From NCBI GenBank assembly GCA_017382555.1, contig JAFOAB010000364.1, forward strand, positions 1 to 9,170: a stretch of 9,170 bases of DNA. The letters run 5' to 3'. The translations under genes and the position numbers were made by a program. The notes under the pieces are model-generated. The model had not been told where the DNA came from and ran no database searches. It saw nothing but the letters and a program-made list of their open reading frames with translations. Numbering within the stretch: position 1 is the first letter of the stretch; each line of letters begins with the position of its first letter. Positions 7,038 to 9,170 of this stretch are shown in pieces. Origin of the DNA: Clostridia bacterium. Its GTDB lineage: Bacteria; Bacillota; Clostridia; Oscillospirales; CAG-272.

Positions 7038-8150
7038 ATGAATTCTTCCAAACGAACTCCCGCAGCTGATCTGATACGGATATTGGCTTTCTTTTTCGTC
7101 GTTTCTGTGCATTTTTTGTTGAATAACGGCTTTTATTCACAGCTTATGATGGGCAAAAGAATGCTTGTTATGACTATTATGCGGGCACTTTTTATGAACT
7201 GCGTCCCTTTGTTTTTGACATTGTCCGGATATTTGCTTTGTAAAAAGCAATTATCGGGGAAATACTATTCTAAGCTTTTAAAAATCATTTTAACATACGT
7301 TTTGGCAAGCTTTGCTTGTATGGGCTATGCCATGATTGCTCAGCGACAGTTGTGGCCGTTTAAAGTGATCATTTTGAAGCTGTTGGATTTTACGGGTGCT
7401 CCGTATTCGTGGTACATAGAAATGTACATAGGACTTTTCTTGCTTATTCCGTTCCTTAACATTCTGTATAACAACATACCTTCTCAAAAATGGAAGCTTT
7501 GCTTGGTTATAACCTTCATCGTTTTGACCTCTCTTCCGTCGGTTGTGAATGAATATAATTTGCATTCGTTGTCTTGGTGGAAGCAGCCTTCCTCTGCCAT
7601 TGTGGCAAATAAGATAATTCCCGCATGGTGGGTTGGCTTTTATCCTCTTACATATTATTTTATAGGCTGTTACCTGAGAGAATACGGACTGCGAATCAAA
7701 AGGCTCCTTAATTTGATCCTTTTACTTGGGGTAACGCTTCTTGCAGGCATCTATTCCTGGTGGAGGTCATACGGCTCTGTGTTTATTTGGGGGGCTTGGA
7801 GTGAATATCAATCTCTGTTTAACATGGCTTTGACTGTTCTTGTTTTTGCGTTCTTTATCAATCTGAATTATGAAAGAGCTCCCGCAAAGTTAAATCTGTT
7901 TATTCAAAGACTTTCCGAGCTTTGCCTTGGGGCATACCTGCTTTCTTGGATATTTGATAACAAATTATATCAAATCTTATTAGAAAGAGTGCCGTTTGTA
8001 ATATACAGATTAGAGTATTATATTATAATTGTGCCGTTGGTCTTCGTGCTTTCTTTGCTTGCCTCATTCTTGTTGAGCAAAATACAGCTTTGCCTTGAAA
8101 AGCTGTTTTCGATTGCTTATAGATTTATTATAAAAAAGACATCAGATTGA
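7038..8150 (+). CDS. Acyltransferase-3 family integral membrane protein (second of tandem pair)
   Basis: The 370-residue protein again has roughly ten membrane segments and the acyltransferase-3 signature. TPAADLIRILAFFFVVSVHF places D11, R14 and H25 at exactly the same residue numbers as in the gene before it, and MNCVPLFLTLSGYLL matches the next hallmark, as does SWYIEMYIGLFLLIPFL. Outside these blocks the two proteins differ strongly, so they are diverged paralogues or independent members rather than a recent duplication. A good AGAGG site (7026-7030) lies seven bases before the ATG, and 33 bases separate it from the previous gene, so cotranscription is likely. It is AT-rich like its partner. 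It is followed by a strong terminator at 8228-8261. The substrate is unknown; surface polysaccharide or teichoic-acid-like acylation is a guess from the family. Confidence 0.85.
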   Translation: MNSSKRTPAADLIRILAFFFVVSVHFLLNNGFYSQLMMGKRMLVMTIMRALFMNCVPLFLTLSGYLLCKKQLSGKYYSKLLKIILTYVLASFACMGYAMIAQRQLWPFKVIILKLLDFTGAPYSWYIEMYIGLFLLIPFLNILYNNIPSQKWKLCLVITFIVLTSLPSVVNEYNLHSLSWWKQPSSAIVANKIIPAWWVGFYPLTYYFIGCYLREYGLRIKRLLNLILLLGVTLLAGIYSWWRSYGSVFIWGAWSEYQSLFNMALTVLVFAFFINLNYERAPAKLNLFIQRLSELCLGAYLLSWIFDNKLYQILLERVPFVIYRLEYYIIIVPLVFVLSLLASFLLSKIQLCLEKLFSIAYRFIIKKTSD

Positions 8151-8154
8151 AATT

Positions 8155-8213
8155 TAATTCCGCAGAATTAGTATTGTGTTATCAAGCGCGCAAAAGGTCA
8201 ACCGTCGGTTGAC
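8155..8213. other. Two small hairpins ahead of the terminator
   Basis: TAATTC (8155-8160) pairs with GAATTA (8165-8170) around CGCA. GTCAACC (8197-8203) pairs with GGTTGAC (8207-8213) around GTC. On the minus strand the second hairpin is followed by CTTTTG, so it could act as a back-up terminator for the leftward gene. Confidence 0.4.
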
Positions 8214-8227
8214 ATCAGACCGAAGAC

Positions 8228-8270
8228 AAAGGGCAGTAACACCTCGGTGTTACTGCCCTTTGATATATTT
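8228..8270. terminator. Bidirectional rho-independent terminator
   Basis: A perfect 15-bp stem (8228-8242 with 8247-8261) closes on the tetraloop CTCG; its outer pairs are AAA/TTT, supplying a short T tract in both directions. It lies 77 bases after the second acyltransferase gene and 11 bases after the stop codon of the leftward hibernation factor gene, so it serves both convergent genes. Confidence 0.92.
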
Positions 8271-8272
8271 GA

Positions 8273-8797
8273 TTATTCGGGCATCAGCAGACCGTACGCG
8301 CCGTCCTTGCGGCGGTATACCACGCAGGTGGTATCGTTATCCTCCGAATTGGCGAAAACGAAGAACTGATGGCCGAGCAGATTCATTTGCATAATTGCTT
8401 CCTCGGGAGGCATGGGCTTGAAGGGGAAGGTCTTGGTGCGTATTTCAAACGCGCCCTCGTCCTCCTCGTGGATATCGTCCGCGTCCACATAATCGAATGC
8501 GGCGGGGCGCAAGCGCTTTTCAAGACGGGTCTTATTCTTTCTTATCTGCCTTTCAAGGCTTTCGACAGCCTCGTCGAGCGCATCCCTGAAGGTGGGGGCT
8601 TCCTCCTCGCTTCTAAACAGGATTCCGTTGTAGGTTATGGAAATTTCGATGATCTCCAGCTTTCTCTTGTACGCAAAGGTAACGTATGCCTCCGCATCCG
8701 TGCCGAAGAACTTGTCGAATTTTGCAAGCTTCCTTGCAACCATTTCCTTTTGGTCCTCGCCGACTGTCATATGTCTTCCGATAACTGTGATCTTCAT
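8273..8797 (-). CDS. hpf: Ribosome hibernation promoting factor, long form
   Basis: This 174-residue protein binds the 30S decoding region when growth slows and joins two 70S ribosomes into an inactive 100S dimer. The N-terminal domain (about 1-100) starts MKITVIGRHMTVGEDQKEMV and includes LAKFDKFFG and the conserved DALDEAVESLERQIRKNK. The C-terminal dimerisation domain (about 118-174) is present (TKTFPFKPMPPEEAIMQMNLLGHQFFVFAN and the YRRKDGAYGLL end), which marks the long form typical of Firmicutes. Length is close to the usual 175-190. An ATG exists at 8815, but it overlaps the AAAGGAGAT site itself (8804-8812). The ATG at 8797, eight bases after AGGAG, is therefore the start. The gene is monocistronic, with its own promoter and terminator, as expected for a growth-phase-controlled factor. 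Confidence 0.95.
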   Translation of the reverse strand: MKITVIGRHMTVGEDQKEMVARKLAKFDKFFGTDAEAYVTFAYKRKLEIIEISITYNGILFRSEEEAPTFRDALDEAVESLERQIRKNKTRLEKRLRPAAFDYVDADDIHEEDEGAFEIRTKTFPFKPMPPEEAIMQMNLLGHQFFVFANSEDNDTTCVVYRRKDGAYGLLMPE

Positions 8798-8821
8798 AAC
8801 GAGATCTCCTTTCATTATATT

Positions 8822-8865
8822 GCGCGGTTCCGCCGCGCCTCGGTCTTATGGCATCACACTCCTTT
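8822..8865 (-). promoter_or_regulatory. Structured leader of the hibernation factor gene with a minimal ORF
   Basis: In the roughly 75-nt leader a strong ribosome site AAAGGAG (8859-8865) is followed after four bases by ATG-CCA-TAA (8846-8854), a two-codon frame. Next comes a GC-rich hairpin, GCGCGG (8833-8838 read on the minus strand) pairing with CCGCGC (8822-8827) around five bases. It ends nine bases before the real ribosome site. The structure is visible; regulation by it is inference. Confidence 0.45.
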
Positions 8866-8880
8866 GTTCTTTGTAATTTT

Positions 8881-8909
8881 ATTATAGTACAAAATAACCA
8901 AAAAGTAAA
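8881..8909 (-). promoter_or_regulatory. Sigma-A-type promoter of the hibernation factor gene
   Basis: On the minus strand TTTACT (8904-8909) and TATAAT (8881-8886) are 17 bases apart, with transcription expected near 8874. The -10 is a perfect match. The -35 is imperfect, which leaves room for another sigma factor or an activator. Confidence 0.7.
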
Positions 8910-8950
8910 TAGAAAAATAAAATTAATTGTTAAATGTTTATGAACATATT

Positions 8951-9037
8951 GCGGGTCGTCGAGGTGTCGAACCCCGCAAGGGGTGAGCGCGCGTGCTTGC
9001 CGCGCCACCGCAAAGCGGTGTTGAAAACGCCGACCCC
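8951..9037. repeat. GC-rich multi-hairpin intergenic element (possible dispersed repeat)
   Basis: In otherwise AT-rich spacer DNA, GGGTCG (8953-8958) can pair with CGACCC (9031-9036). This encloses three hairpins: ACCCC/GGGGT on a GCAA tetraloop (8971-8984), GCGCG/CGCGC (8987-8991 with 9001-9005), and CACCGC/GCGGTG on an AAA loop (9006-9020). No reading frame of note uses it. It resembles the structured palindromic repeats found between genes in gut Clostridia, but only one copy is in this window. Confidence 0.5.
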
Positions 9038-9068
9038 TACAAATGAGAAGGTTAATGCTGCGACGTAC

Positions 9069-9105
9069 AAAAAAGGCATTAAGGAAATTGATCCTTAATG
9101 CCTTT
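9069..9105 (-). terminator. Rho-independent terminator of the gene at the right edge
   Basis: A perfect 14-bp stem (9072-9085 with 9092-9105) encloses the loop AATTGA. On the minus strand it ends in a run of six T (9069-9074) and starts four bases after the stop codon of the partial leftward gene. Confidence 0.88.
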
Positions 9106-9108
9106 AAA

Positions 9109-9170
9109 TTACGAAATAGCTACGTTTTCTGCGGGGTTAACGTAAACCTTCTTGATGTCGGCGCCGAGAC
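9109..9170 (-). CDS. C-terminal end of an unidentified leftward gene (5' part outside window)
   Basis: Nineteen codons are visible, ending LGADIKKVYVNPAENVAIS and a TAA at 9109-9111, immediately before a strong terminator. The base composition and the terminator placement support a real gene end. The KVYVNPAEN segment loosely recalls small Clostridia proteins of the DUF6465 type, but too little is present to name it. Confidence 0.6.
   Translation of the reverse strand, partial: LGADIKKVYVNPAENVAIS

Noticed and set aside
3242..8150. The possibility that TraX marks an integrative or conjugative element.
   Set aside because: No relaxase, integrase, coupling protein, direct-repeat attachment sites or tRNA end were seen.
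8613..9008. A 131-codon minus-strand frame running through the hpf leader and the GC-rich element.
   Set aside because: It crosses the hpf promoter and hairpins in a different frame from hpf and encodes nothing recognisable.
1..9170. tRNA, rRNA, CRISPR arrays and transposase genes.
   Set aside because: No cloverleaf-like stretch, regularly spaced repeats or transposase motifs were found on either strand.

Overview
The window looks like chromosomal DNA from an uncultured, probably gut-type member of the Clostridia (Bacillota). This rests on the near-consensus sigma-A promoters with AT-rich spacers, strong AGGAG-type ribosome binding sites, a long-form hibernation promoting factor, a BFD-type glycerol-3-phosphate-dehydrogenase-like flavoprotein operon under a DeoR regulator, and a secreted DUF4886 lipoprotein with Cys-rich repeats. 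No rRNA, tRNA, CRISPR array, insertion sequence, integrase or phage gene was recognised.

Left block (1-3240). Two flavoprotein genes are read leftwards with one base between them: a GlpA-like oxidoreductase with a C-terminal [2Fe-2S] BFD domain, then a pyridine-nucleotide-type FAD oxidoreductase that runs off the left edge. A DeoR/GlpR-type repressor gene is divergent from them. The 120-bp gap holds two near-consensus promoters that face each other and share the same -10 bases, plus short direct repeats suited to a DeoR operator. This looks like a self-contained glycerol-3-phosphate (or similar 2-hydroxy/amino acid) oxidation unit with its own switch. The repressor gene ends at a strong hairpin that also terminates the next gene from the other side.

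Middle block (3242-8261). A lone TraX-family membrane protein is read leftwards. Divergent from it, four genes are read rightwards: a lipoprotein with a DUF4886/SGNH hydrolase domain, a class-I glutamine amidotransferase of the gamma-glutamyl-GABA hydrolase type, and two tandem membrane acyltransferases (acyltransferase-3 family). One good promoter lies before the lipoprotein, no strong terminator separates the four genes, and a perfect 15-bp hairpin ends the run. A cell-envelope modification role (membrane acyl transfer plus a surface SGNH esterase/transferase) is an inference from family and layout. The acyltransferase genes are visibly more AT-rich than their neighbours.

Right block (8273-9170). 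The long-form ribosome hibernation promoting factor gene is read leftwards from its own promoter, with a structured leader. Upstream is a GC-rich, multiply palindromic intergenic element (about 8951-9037) that resembles a dispersed structured repeat. It is followed by a terminator and the last 19 codons of an unidentified leftward gene at the right edge.
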